DNA of 64,000 bases. Source: Cruorifilaria tuberocauda. Taxonomy: Eukaryota; Nematoda; Chromadorea; Rhabditida; Onchocercidae. The position numbers were made by a program, and so were the translations under genes. Positions 38,044 through 50,151 of this stretch are shown piece after piece (within the stretch, counting starts at the first letter, position 1; each line of letters opens with the position of its first letter). The notes under the pieces are model-generated. The model was given only the letters and a program-made list of their open reading frames with translations. It made no database searches and was not told the origin of the DNA. The stretch covers positions 310,001 to 374,000 of the forward strand of contig JABVXU010000015.1 of the NCBI GenBank assembly GCA_013365365.1, given 5' to 3'.

Positions 38044-41000
38044 TTACAATAAAGCTGTTTTTATCCACTGAAGTAAAGAAGCATTATTAAGCATCAGTCG
38101 ATCAATTTCTTCCCAACTCTTCTTCAGTTCATCATTTAACATGCTCAGTGTTCTACCCAAATCATCATCCGTTACATAGCTTGTCCATAGCTTGTTTCGA
38201 TTGATTTTCAAGAAAGCGGCTAAGTAGCCTTGGATAAGTTCAAAATCGCGATGATTTCTCAGAACTGCGAGAAGCATTTTTAAGAAACTGTTTAGAGCCT
38301 AAAACAAAATTTATTGATCAGTAAGCACGACTTCCGTTATTCGATGAAGTAAGTGCTAGCAAAAGCCTTCAAAATAAATGAGCTGCATAACCTGAAGTCA
38401 AAACATACGTTTTCCGGCAATATGCGAATTTGAAAGTCTATTGCGGAGATACTCATCCATTTCAATGATTCAAATGCACTGATATAGTCAGCATCGTCTG
38501 AAGCTCTGTAAACAATATAATGCTTTAGCTCGTTTAGCTTATCCTTAGTTTCTTAATTATGTTACAAAAATAAAAATTTATGAAAAATCAGTTTAACGTG
38601 ATAAGCATGTTAAACTGACTAAAAAACAAGAAGCATTTAGATATACAGTTGCAGGAAAATAAAAGACCCTACTGCAATAATGTCTGCGCGAAAGAAGATT
38701 CAATCTCCAGTACACTTCTTTTCGCCATTAACACATTACGTCGCTCTGTATCATCAATACCAGCGTTCATCTTTTCAAACTCGAAACCATCAAGTGTTGA
38801 CACTGCCGGTAAAAAAAATGGTGCAGCCTTTGGTTTCCGCACTCGTTCGCTTGGTTTATTTCGTTCTCGAATTACATCCAACTGTGACAAATTCATCCAG
38901 CGAGAAGGTGCCAAACCCGAAAGAGTTACAAGATTTCCAACCTTAATTTATTTATAAACTATAGTATCACACTTTCTAAGAATTTTCTTAAATTTCTGAA
39001 AATCTCATCGTGTTCTTAATAATTTCCCTTGAATTTTAAAATGCGATACAATACACACATGAAAATTATAGCGCTGACATACCATGAAACAAATTTTTTT
39101 TTACAAAACGGCAATTCTTATTTTTATTTTGGAAATCCGACATTACCTGGCTTATTTCCCGTATATTTTCAGAAGCGATTTCCATAGATACTTCAGCTTC
39201 CACTGAACACTGCGTTTCGCTCTCAAAATCCCTAAAGAGAAAGCTTTGTGATATATATCTAAAACCCCTTTGCTCCAATGACTCACCAATATCATGCTCT
39301 TCAAAAATATTTATTATTGTAGATAAAACAATCTCTTTACTATTCGTCAGCAATATTTTATGCTCCGAATCATATTTATCAATTACTTATTATTTTTCTT
39401 TTATTTACCATTACATATCTTCTGATATTTCTCCCTAATAAGCACACCTTAGCACGGGAAGAGTTAGAGAATTCTCGGGAATAAAATCCAACGGTAATGC
39501 TTTCAAAGCATTTACGGAAGTGAACCACGCTTTATTGGCCCAGATATATATGCTCTTTCGCTCATGATGACATGTGGCCAAATATTCTCCATTCGGTGAA
39601 AAACAAAACGATAAACAATATGATTCGCATTTCATAACATCAATCAAGCTATTCGTAACAAGATCCCAAATCTAAACAACATGATTAATGCTGTATCTGA
39701 AAAAGCGATGAAAGGAAGAATGAAGAAATCCTTTGTTCTTCAAATTAACATTGTTAGCTAAATGTATGCTTGTGGTTTCAAGCTTTGCCTCGAAAATTCT
39801 TTGTTCTTCAATTTAAAATTTACATACTTGATTGGTCTTGATCCTCTCTCCTCCAGAATAAAGAAAATCCCAAGCAGATGAGCATTAAAGGTTTGGTTTT
39901 CAAGCAAGGTGGTTGCTTAACGAAAGGGTAAACTATTACCCAATTCCTTTGTCTGACTAATATCGTATTTTTTTGATACTCGGCTGGATATTTTAGAAAA
40001 TTTTAATGTGCTAATGTCGTGTTATTGTATCTATGAAATCTAAAGTAATAAAGGTTTAATTACCCAAGTTTGAGGTACACCCAAAGTATCAGCAATCACA
40101 TTTGCCTACATAAAGGCTGGCAGTTTGCTTACTTACGAATATAAAGAAAGAAAGACTATCACGGTTAACGAAGATCGTCGACAATAACAGGAAAGACAGA
40201 ATATTCTCGTCTAGAAAGGAACAACTTAAATCTTGTCACGGTTGAAGGAAATCGCCGACATGCTGAATGTGAAACAATTTAAAGCCTTTCATAATTAAAA
40301 GATGCGCGAATTTTCAAAATAAATGAAAAAAGAAAACCAAATAAGAAAAAACGAACTCTAATGAAACCTTCACTGTCAGCACTGACAAGCCATTTACCAT
40401 CAGGTGAAAATCCTAAAGCGGTAAAGGATGATCGATGGGCATCATTTACAATTCTAACAACTTTCCGGCACAAAATATCGACTACACCAATTGAACCGTT
40501 TCCTATACCAACAGCCAACAATGAGTTATTGAAACTCATGCAAAATCGTATAACCGGTGATGGAACGTGCAGTTCGGCTACTAATTTTGTGTTGCGAAAA
40601 TCCCAAAACCGAATCAGTCCATTATGTTCAGCTGAGACCTTCAAATATAAAAACTATTCAAATAATTTAATAGATAATACATATCGCATCGTTTATTAGT
40701 AATCGAAGGGGAAAAAGGAATAACTGAGGAGAAGCATGGCCAGTTAAGAACTTATTTTAGAAATGCTTCTAAGTTTTCAATGAAACCACACTAAAAGACT
40801 TGTCACTTACGAGTTGTTTATTGAGTATGTCAAGTGCCAATCCTCGAACAGCAGAATGGTGAGCTTTTTCATCTTTTTTACTGCAAAGAAAAGTTTTTCG
40901 GTGATAACCACTCTGCAAATTAAAGCAGTCAATGTGACCCGATGTGTACCCAATTATGCCGAAATTACCACATGAAGAAATGCAAATGGCTGATGCGCAA

Positions 41001-43365
41001 GCGGATGCGAGATGTGGTTTAGTCACGAATCTCTTATGAAGCAACTGAAAAAAAAATTTCAGAAAAATATTTTTTAGAACTATTGATGCACCTCTTCAAA
41101 TCAGCGCTCCTTGTAGAAACATTACAAAAATGGTAAATTGTGAAACCAAATGCGAAAGGAAGAATTCATATTATATAAAACATCAAAAATGAACATTATA
41201 ATTTCAAGCAAACAAACGCGATATGTTCCCAAGGCTTGTTTTCGTGTGGTCCATGTCGTTACTGGGGCTGTATTAATATGACGGCATATAACATTGTCCC
41301 AAGCTGATTCCCGCGCTAAACTTACATCCATTTCAATGACTGGTTTCAATATGATGCTATCGATATCACGTTTTTGCTTTTTCGCTTTCATTCTACAAAA
41401 TTAAAAAACTGTATAAACAACATAAAGGGATATAATAATTTAAATAATAAAATATGTTTTAAAATAAATAGAATACAAAAGTAAATATAAGAAAGAAACA
41501 ATAAAAAGAACAAACAAAAGTTACCTGGACATGGTACCAGCATTTCCTAATTTCTGTCTATGTGTATCACGTGATATTGAGAATAACCTTACAGAACCAT
41601 CCAAACTAGATGAAAGGATACTGAAATTCCTAGGAATCTAATCGGTTTAAGAAATATTTGTTCTGTTGAATCTTCAACTAATAGCTAGAACTACGGAATT
41701 AGATAAAAGTGACTCCTATTTAAAATAAAAATTTATCAAACGAATGTATATTTCTTGAGATTATTCCGAGTACCTCGATTCTGATGAAAGAAGCATAGAA
41801 CAGAAAAATTGTGTGAGGATTATAAGATCAGAAACTTACATTTCGTTATCGATAAATTTTATCGCAGTAATTGGTTTATGATGTCCATCAAGCAAAACCA
41901 ATTGTCTGGGCATGCCATCACCCATGTCATTAATCCAAGTTTTTAACGTATTATCAACTCCTGCTGAAATCATCAACGGCTCGCCATTAACGTAATATAT
42001 ACCTGTAATAGAGCCGCGATGTGCATCGGACAACTGTCCCAATAAGGAACGTTTGTTTAAATTCCAGATTGCCAATGTTCCATTTTCCGATGCCGTAGTC
42101 ATTGTCTCTTCGCCATCATTTCTAAATCCCAACAGTAAAAGAACTTAATAGAAACTTTACAAACTGAAACTTAAAAAAATCATTCGTATATAGCAAATTT
42201 CTTTGCTCTATAGAATTTGGCACAAAAAACAATATTTCAAATACTCTTGCACATCAAAAATAAGAAAATCGGAAAAGAACAGAAACCTAAATGCAATCGA
42301 TGTTACCGGTGAATCCTGCATATACATTTGTAACGTTTCGTCAAATTTAATATTGTGCAGTATGATCCGACCATTTTTAAACCCAACAGCAACGATATCT
42401 GCAGCCGGTGACTGTTCCAAAACTGTTATTTCTGAGTCAAACAATTTCCCAAATTCATGAATCAGTTTGCCAGTTTTGAAATTAATAATACGCAAAGTTC
42501 CTTAAAAGGAATCATTGGATTAAATCAAATTACTGCAGAGGAAATCACGAATTCAAAACTATACAACATGCATTTCGAACCTACGAGATAATTATTAAGT
42601 AATTATTTTTAAAAAATGTAACCCGATAGCGATAAATATGGAATTCACTAGAGAATTCAGACCAACCTTGTCTGGATCCCATTAACACCTTATTAAGATG
42701 AGTAGCTGGGTGAGTAATTGCTGAACAATCGAAATGTTCAGATGTTTCAATCAGCATCAATTCGTCACCAGTTTCAACATCCATCACATGAATCGAACTT
42801 TCCACATCCACAACCACTATAATGTCACCAAATGGAAGAAGCCAACGTATGTTATCAGATACCTCTAGCCATTGTTTGACTTGTCTAAAGTGAAATCTGA
42901 ATTAAATGTAGCTTTTAACATGGATAATTTATGAAAATGAGAGCTGAAGAAGAATAAGAATAAAGTTTACACATTAATGTTCCTCTCGAAAAAAGTACTT
43001 CGTTAGTCCTTGAACTATGGGCCTATTTTGCACAGCTCGAAGTAAATCTCGAAGAATAAGATAGTGAAATGTAAACTTGAGTTCGAATACCTGGCTAAAT
43101 ACAAAACAGCTATTCTTTTATCGATGGCGGCATAAATATAGTGAGAATCGGCAGCGACTACGCTAATGCGAGCCGGTAGAGCATTACTCACTGATATCAC
43201 TCGCAAATTTTCACAGAGGTACTGTATTACAACGTTGTCGACAGCACAAACGACATAACTTTCGTTCCGCTTTCTTGAAAGTACCCGAAAAGCCGGTGGA
43301 ACAGATGAACAAACCTCACCCAGTGCCTTGTATGGAACAAATAGGCGGCTCTGTTGACGTTCCAT
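38044..43365 (-). CDS. WDR36: WDR36/UTP21 WD-repeat protein of the small-subunit processome
   Basis: Thirteen exons on the minus strand: 43091-43365, 42667-42884, 42287-42500, 41840-42121, 41525-41620, 41218-41392, 40811-41044, 40357-40638, 39448-39671, 39147-39231, 38673-38941, 38410-38505, 38044-38298. They give about 901 residues if one missing base in the twelfth exon is allowed for. Family-typical stretches include THLNKVLMGSRQG, ILHNIKFDETL, DNTLKTWI, HHSAVRGLALD, FSPDGKWLVSAD, RWMNLSQLDVI, AAPFFLPAVSTL and, at the C-terminus, RDFELIQGYLAAFLKI. Two seven-bladed propellers are expected, followed by the Utp21 C-terminal domain. The protein acts in nucleolar 18S rRNA processing with the U3 snoRNP (family knowledge). 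The twelfth exon has no frame open right through (see findings). The intron at 39672-40356 contains the SL1-bearing repeat. Confidence 0.92.
39675..40117 (+). repeat. Dispersed repeat, copy A (contains exact SL1), inside a WDR36 intron
   Basis: On the reverse strand this segment matches 15599-16070: same order of blocks (TTACCCTTTCGTT, TTTATTCTGGAGGAG, AGGATCAAGACC, GAACAAAGGATTTC) with scattered substitutions and small indels. It fills most of the intron between the eighth and ninth WDR36 exons. Its edge contributes a decoy acceptor (CTTTTTCAG on the minus strand, 39697-39706), 25 nt before the acceptor used. The SL1 22-mer lies near its right end. Downstream of SL1, both copies keep GTACACCCAAA and a small stem-loop around CATAAAGGC. 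Confidence 0.75.
40053..40074 (+). ncRNA. Exact SL1 spliced-leader 22-mer followed by GT (SL RNA gene relic or variant copy)
   Basis: The 22 bases are identical to the conserved nematode SL1 leader (begins GGTTTAATTACCC, ends AGTTTGAG) and are followed directly by GTACAC, so the leader donor is kept as AG|GT. SL1 is the exon part of the SL RNA that is trans-spliced to nematode mRNAs. In the next 100 nt I see no clear Sm-site (AATTTTTGG-like) and no other part of a canonical SL RNA. A relic or divergent copy is therefore more likely than a working SL RNA gene. The other repeat copy has a mutated version. Confidence 0.55.
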
Positions 43366-43598
43366 TAAAAATAATAAATCAGAACATCGAGAAGCAGAGA
43401 AATGATTCAGTAGAAACAGAAGTAACACTAAAGAGTTTTCTTAAGATTATCTCTTATGATCATTTATTATATCAACCAAATAAACAGTTATTATGGTAAA
43501 GTATAAACATTCCTTTCACATGACTAGTAGTAACTTATCGAAAATCATGAAATTTAAAATAATAAAAAATGACACGGTCGAGAAGTAGGAGAATGAAG

Positions 43599-43820
43599 TT
43601 AAAGACAGAAAAAAAATTTAGCTAATTCAGTCATACGTGATCTTGAATATTTGGCGCAGCAAAATATTAAATATTTCAAGAAAAATATACTCCAATATCG
43701 ATATCGAAACCCGAATATCTCCTCTTCCTTTCCTTTCATGAGTGATGTACGAAAGCCATTCCACTCAACATATTTAAATAAATCATCAATGCCTAACAAC
43801 CACTTCCGCATTTGCTTCAT
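43599..43820 (-). CDS. Hypothetical small protein upstream of WDR36
   Basis: ATG at 43820 opens 73 codons on the minus strand, 233 bp ahead of the WDR36 start. The first half (RKWLLGIDDLFKYVEWNG ... GKEEEIFGF) is charged and plausible as protein. The second half is hydrophobic and may be read-through into non-coding sequence. No family recognised. It could be part of the WDR36 5' UTR or a chance frame. Confidence 0.22.
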   Translation of the reverse strand: MKQMRKWLLGIDDLFKYVEWNGFRTSLMKGKEEEIFGFRYRYWSIFFLKYLIFCCAKYSRSRMTELAKFFFCL

Positions 43821-43890
43821 ACTCCTACTCTCGATTTTGGTTCTTTAATGAAACAATATCGACAGGTTACTATGATAGTAGTGAATCATA

Positions 43891-44028
43891 ATGAGTATGG
43901 ATGACATGAAAAGTGGGAATCCTATTTTTCAAAAACTCATTAATGGTAAGAGAAATCTTCCGTTTTGTGTTGCCAGATGGATGCAACAATATCCAAATGA
44001 TATTGGCAGGTACCAAACAGTTTCTTAA
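43891..44028 (+). CDS. Hypothetical short ORF
   Basis: ATG at 43891 begins 45 codons ending at TAA 44026-44028. The middle (NLPFCVARWMQQYPNDIGR) has a protein-like composition. A possible donor, CAG|GTACCA, falls near the end, so it may be one exon of a longer gene whose other exons I could not find. Another plus-strand frame over the same bases is also open for more than 60 codons, so the frame is uncertain. Confidence 0.2.
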   Translation: MSMDDMKSGNPIFQKLINGKRNLPFCVARWMQQYPNDIGRYQTVS

Positions 44029-46890
44029 TAAAAAGGATGAGCTGAAAAGCATTAATTTTTGGAAAAAAGTGAATTCTGATCAAGAATTTTTAATAAGGAA
44101 ACAACGACAAATCTTCCAAAAATTAATTCTCTTTCGCTAATTTGGTTGTTCTTTTCAAGAAAAAATCATTACATCTAATGATGATAGTGAATAAGCACAA
44201 ATGATCAGTGCTCCACCTTATTATACAATTCTTGAAAAGCTAATATAAATTCTCAAATTGAACTACATAACATGGCTTACATCTGAAGCCTAAATATTTG
44301 TTGCACCTTGCTTTGATGGATAATGAAAATCATGATAATTCCATTTCTTGTAACTTAGGAAAGAGTTTAATTCTAAATTGAAAATCACTGGCTCAATTTG
44401 TCTTGTCATGTTTATTGTGAATTTCTCTGTAGGATTACGGGAAAATCTTATAACCTGGGCAATAGTACGCAGTTAATTGAGTTGTTTTGTTTTGAAGAAA
44501 ATTTCTGTTAAAGTGATGATAAAATCATGCATATAGATGGTCGGCCAAAATTATATTCGCATGGGTTTAATGTGTTTCATGGGAAGTATTCAACAAATTA
44601 ACAGTTTGAAAATATACAAAAGACAGTTAGCTGGAAACATTTCAGTTGCAAAGCATTTTACGGCGAAAGGAATATGGGTGAAAAGAAGACAAACATCGCA
44701 ATAAGTAGTTTAAAGAATCGTAATAAGTAAATAAGGATCTTTTGCTAATATGTGAATAATTTAAAATGACTACTTTATACTTTATAATTTTTGAATACTT
44801 TATAATTTTGAACACTTTGATGCCTTTAACTTGGCAAAATTCAAATTTATTTTAATTTCAAAACATTTCATTTTCTCCCTTCACAAAATGTATGAAGTCA
44901 TTTTGAACTATTTCTACGCATTCGCAATCTTTTTTTTTCATCAAAATTAATCACATAGTTTTTCAATTTTAAGTCATGTGTGACGGGGAAGGATAATAGA
45001 ACTAGCAATGTGTGGACGCTGCTTCTAAAATTTTATAGCATTCTTTTCATAGCTACTGAATTGTATTTCAATTGGTGTGAAGCAGATTCCAGGAATTTGA
45101 TCGTACCTGAAAATAGGAGCAAATCAAATCCTCTCTTCCTGGTCGTCCATTTTCACTTACCTAGTATAAATGGGTAAAATAATTGGTAATTGAAAGTGAT
45201 GTACGTAATGACTGTACTGACAAATCATGATATCGACGTGCTGATGAAGTGATGATACTTGGATTATGAATTCTTCATAGAATTTATTATATTGCAATTT
45301 CTTCACAGTATGATCGATTAACAAACACACAGAGAATCCTTGACGAAAATTAAAAGGAATTTAGGAGTGTTGAATGAATAAAATTTGCAGCTTTCTGAGA
45401 TGACGCAACTATTACAACTTCAGGAGATGATGGAGAGACCGTGAACGGTTTAAGATGTTGATACAGCTCGATGTGACACCACACGCACACACACGCACAC
45501 ACACACGCATGCACACGCATACACACACAAACACAAATGTACACGCACCTCTCCTTTCAACTGATCGATTGATTTCGCATGCGTTTAGCATAATTGAAGA
45601 TGTTTTAGTCGATTTTGGTGGTTGAATAAAAGTGGTTGTGAGTGGGAGCACATCTCTCATCAGATCATAGGACAGTGTTGACAGACAGATCAGAGGTGTA
45701 GTGACAGACAGATAGTAGATAATGTTGACAAACAATAACTACTCTTCTCTATGTTACTCATCATTATTCACTCTTGTTTACATGGTTAAGAAGCGGAAAT
45801 GGTTGATATATTTTCCGTTTTGATGAAAGGATTCGCTTTCCTGCAATTTCCCTCCTACTATTCCGGAATTCCGAAACTAATTGTTTGTTTTTCATCAGTG
45901 TGGAATTTCCATTGATTTCTTCTCTTCTCTATTATTAATTTCAATTTTAAAAAGGTTAAACTCCAAGATTTTAACCTTTTCATGCGAATAGTTCGGAAGT
46001 GAGATGAATGAATAATCCTGAGGCATGTGATTATCACTTTACACTTAATCCATCGTAGCAGTTTTACAGATATGTAAGTCCTATCTCACCAACGATTTCG
46101 GATTTAAAACAGATTTTACAAATTTCATAGTTTATAATATTATTTATGATAATTGGAAAAATTTTAGATTCAAAGATACAGTTCTTTGACATCCATCCTC
46201 GTGTATTTTAGAAGCCTAAGTCAGGCTAATCAACATTTATCTTGCTAACATGTCTTTTTTATGATATTGCGTTACATCATTATCATTCAATTAACTAAGA
46301 ACAGCAACAGTTGAATAATGCTATGTTAAGCTTGAAAAATTATGATTAAAGTTTTAAATAAGCTGAGATCAGTATCAACCTGATAGCGCTTAATAAGCAA
46401 GTTGTGCTGCTGAAAAATAAGTCATAATTAAAATAGTATCCGTTTCTATCTTAATAACTCAAAGAAAAATCGTTTTAATACAATCATTTTCTTTTTACTC
46501 AGAACTTTCCTATTTTATATACGCATGCTATACAATTTCAAAATGAGTTAAAGACTTTAAAGTATCATTTTTATTTCTTGAAAGTGTTGTAGTTGGCTTT
46601 TTATTTCAAATACTGTAAGTTTTCATGTATTCTTTGAGGATCTAGGAAAATCACTTCAAGATCTGAACATTGATAATGAGAAATATGGTTTTGACCATAA
46701 TGTCCAAGTTATGAGGATTTTGGCTTATCGTGAGCAGAAACGGCAAATGTTATTTCAATACATGTTGAAATTCAAATGCGTTCAGTATTTTCTAATTCGA
46801 TGAAACTCAAAATTCTGGAATAATCCGGAATAAATTTATTCAACTGTTACGCTCGCATATGTTTGGTTTCTGATGATATTGAACAAAAGC
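44029..46890. other. Intergenic region upstream of the innexin gene
   Basis: No gene seen. It holds the CA-type microsatellite listed separately. It is likely to contain regulatory sequence for the innexin gene. Confidence 0.5.
45477..45548. repeat. CA-dinucleotide microsatellite
   Basis: About 70 bp of alternating AC/CA with interspersed G and T (ACACGCACAC-type units). On the opposite strand it produces Cys/Val-rich open frames that are artefacts of the repeat. Confidence 0.9.
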
Positions 46891-46898
46891 GATTTTAG
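46891..46898 (+). promoter_or_regulatory. Probable trans-splice acceptor of the innexin gene
   Basis: GATTTTAG ends at 46898, only 8 nt before the innexin ATG at 46907. Such a short distance between an acceptor and the start codon is typical of SL1-spliced nematode mRNAs. No upstream exon that could be cis-spliced here was identified. Confidence 0.5.
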
Positions 46899-46906
46899 GT
46901 TGTATT

Positions 46907-49900
46907 ATGATCGGCGTAATAGCACCTTATTTGTCGAAATTTCATCGCAGTTACCAGTCAAATGATATTATCGATCGTCTAAATTATCAGTACACCGCAC
47001 TGATTATTGCACTTACTGCGTTTACCCTCGCTGCAACGCAGTATGTTGGTAGGCCAATTCAGGTAAGTTTTTATGCTATTTAATAAATATTTTGCTGCTC
47101 GTTTGTTTGATGTGCGACAAATATTTAACAAAAAATACATTCAAGCAGTTAACGTAAAAAAACGACCGAGTATTCCTAGGTCAAACACGTAATTTGTTAA
47201 AATCCAGTTTCAATTACAACAATTTCATTGTTAAAATTTCAAAATTTCATTCACTTGTTAGAAGGATGATTTTTCCTCCAAAAAAAAAATCATCCGGAAA
47301 ATCTTGATCACAATAAAGTGGTTAGATTTCAGCACAAATTATATTTCAGTGTTGGGTACCTGCGCAGTTCACCGGAGCATGGGAAAAGTAAGTGAACCTT
47401 CAGTGATGTATTTGCTACCTTTCGCCTTTGTTCTATTATCAGTATCTACTTCGCAAAAAATTTGACGTATTTTTTGAGGGCTTAAATAATTTATTCATTG
47501 TATTATGTGAAAAGAATAGAAGAAATTTTCTGTGAATAGATTTCGAAATTGAGGTCATATCGATTTGTCCCAACATATAACGATTAGCTTTGGTTCAACC
47601 GAATTTATTGAAGAATTTATTAAAGACCATCGTGAAAGTAACTTGTAATAAAAGTTAGTAACTTAGTAACTTGTAAGGAACATATGATTGATAATACTTC
47701 CTTTCAGATACACGGAAACTTATTGTTTTATTAAAGGAAGTTATTATATGCCCCTCGATAGTGAAATACCGCATGAATATTCACAACGAGATGAGTCGGT
47801 TCGTTTCCATATGATATGTATATTCTTGCTGCATATTTTTGTTCAACAACAGTGTTTGTATTTCTCATTCACGTTCTTTTATCTTGTGGGGAATTGATCA
47901 TATTTAATTTGTAAAAATCTTTTCCATAAAATGATGGTTAGCTTTATCATCAGGTATCATCCCTATACTTCATTGAATATTCTCTGCTTATAGCTTGAAA
48001 ATAATGCTTTAATAATACTACTTATTTATCTTGATAAGATCATCAGTTTATTCATTCTTATAGCATTTTTAGGAAGAAATAACTTTTATTCCTTATGAAA
48101 TTAAGGATTGACGATCAAAAATAACTTCAAAATGTACATACCATTTACTCTATATTAGGTTATTGGATACTATCAGTGGGTACCAATCGTTTTGGCGTTC
48201 CAAGCGTTTCTGTTTTATCTCCCTTCCATTGTTTGGCGAACAATGAATTTTCATACAGGTTTCTCTATCCTTCTAATTTATTTTGGATTTGGAAAAATAC
48301 AAGAACTTTCCAAAGCTTTTTAATGATTAGATTTTTGGATTTTATACTCATATGGTCAAATTGCTCATTTTAGGTATCAATGTGAGGGGGATTTTGAATT
48401 CAGCAGCAATGGTAAAAAAAAAATTTGATAAAGGTTCCCGACTTGCACAAGTGCACACAACTGCGGATCATTTACGTGATGCTTTGGATATGCAAAGAGA
48501 ACTTCGAACTGGTTTCTACTTTTTTCATTTTTGAGATAAGCATTTCATATGCTAGGTTATCTTGATTGTTATATGAACTATTTTATTTAAATTCATCCTG
48601 AAAATTCTAATTTGAAACCACACTTCAGACTATTTAATATGTATGAGGCATAAATCATTTATCCACCATTATCCACTTTTTATTTTTTTTTTCTGAAACT
48701 ATTATTGATCATTTCACGAAAATTTTTCAACTTTTGAGGGTCGTGTGATTGCTTTTATCTTGGCAAACGAAGTGGAGTTTACCTGATTATCTTGTATCTC
48801 TTCACCAAAGTGCGTTCTTTTACATCTGTCTGATGGACAAATTATTTTTGCGAAAGAAATAAATTTCTCAAAGATATATTATTGTTTTCCCACAGGTTCC
48901 AATTTCCAATCTTCTTCAGTAATGGATTTCGTATCGGCGCGAAAAAATTTCCATATCCAATTCCAATCCATGTGATACAGTCCATACTTTAATTTTTATA
49001 ATTTAATGTCTTCTTTTATAATGATTATTTTTATAATTATAGGTGCTGTATGTGGTCAATGTGATTCTGCAGTTCGTTATTCTGAATGCATTTCTCGGGC
49101 CGCAATACACTTTTTGGGGTGCTGGCATTCTTTCTGATATATGGCATGGTAAGGAATGGAGCGAATCGGGACATTTCCCTCGGGTTACAATGTGCGACTT
49201 TCATGTTAGTTGATCATTTGCTATTAATTGATTTTTTTTTTGATGTGCTTTTAAATTCATTTTATAAGCAATGGAATAGTTATGATGAAGAAATGAAGCG
49301 AAGATAGGACATTTTTATTGACATTGGTGCAATTCTTTAATAAATTTATATGGAACTCATTCAAGTAAAAATCACAAATTCAGATTCGCGTGCTAGGTAA
49401 TATTCATCGTTGGACAGTGCAGTGTGTTTTAATGATTAATATGTTCAACGAGAAAGTGTACATCTTCTTATGGTAATTACATTTTTCCATTGGTCTTAGA
49501 ATATTTGTCAATATTCTCATCAATATTTTTCATCAATATTTCTCAGATAATATTCATTGATTACTATTAAGATTACTTATGATAGGTGGTGGTTTGTCTT
49601 GGTTGGAACTTTATCAGTGTTGTCTTTGATGTACTACTTTTTCGCATTGACCCTTAGATCGAATCAACGGCAATTTGTGACTCGTTATCTGCGCTGTACT
49701 GGTGCTATTTCGGATTTTAAGGATCCTAAAACCGAAAAATATCTTCATAACTTTATCAAAAAATTTCTGCGACCAGATGGTATCTTCATTTTACGACTTA
49801 TCGAGGTTTATTACCAGTTTATTTATCATTTTAACTTGATTATTTATAATTATGATTGAAGTGCAGTTAGCTCATTAATATTGTAAAATGAATTCATGCT

Positions 49901-50151
49901 GGTTAAAAGAAATAAATTGTCATTCAGCTTGGTGCAGTCTTGGATAGATGCGATCAATAATTTGCAAGTTTACAATGTTCGTCATTCTGATGATAAGTGT
50001 TTTGCAGACAAATGGTGGAGATTTATTGGTTGGTGAAATTATTAATGTAATGTTCGGAAGTTTCAAAGCTCGTATGGAAGTGCAGAGTGAAACAATGGCT
50101 ACAACTGATAGCACACATTTGAATGGCAGTGATAATTTATTAGAACGATAA
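46907..50151 (+). CDS. Innexin (invertebrate gap-junction channel subunit)
   Basis: Ten exons (46907-47062, 47350-47387, 47708-47798, 48159-48258, 48374-48511, 48739-48809, 49043-49204, 49384-49472, 49586-49805, 50008-50151) join in phase into 402 residues. The innexin signature YYQWV is at residues 99-103. Both extracellular loops keep their paired cysteines: C53 and C71 ([11 protein letters not shown] ... ETYCF), and C249 and C266 (PRVTMCDF ... TVQCVL). Four membrane segments are expected, around residues 30-47, 104-120, 195-215 and 275-300. Innexins assemble into intercellular or hemichannels in the plasma membrane. Which C. elegans inx gene is orthologous cannot be decided by eye. An AATAAA follows at 50238-50243. 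Confidence 0.93.

Noticed and set aside
44521..44720. Segment with DGRPKLY that might recall a transposase linker
   Set aside because: Only a few residues match, no flanking motif was found and stops interrupt the frame.
45350..45735. Cys/Val-rich minus-strand open frames
   Set aside because: They arise from translation of the CA microsatellite and have no splice or family support.
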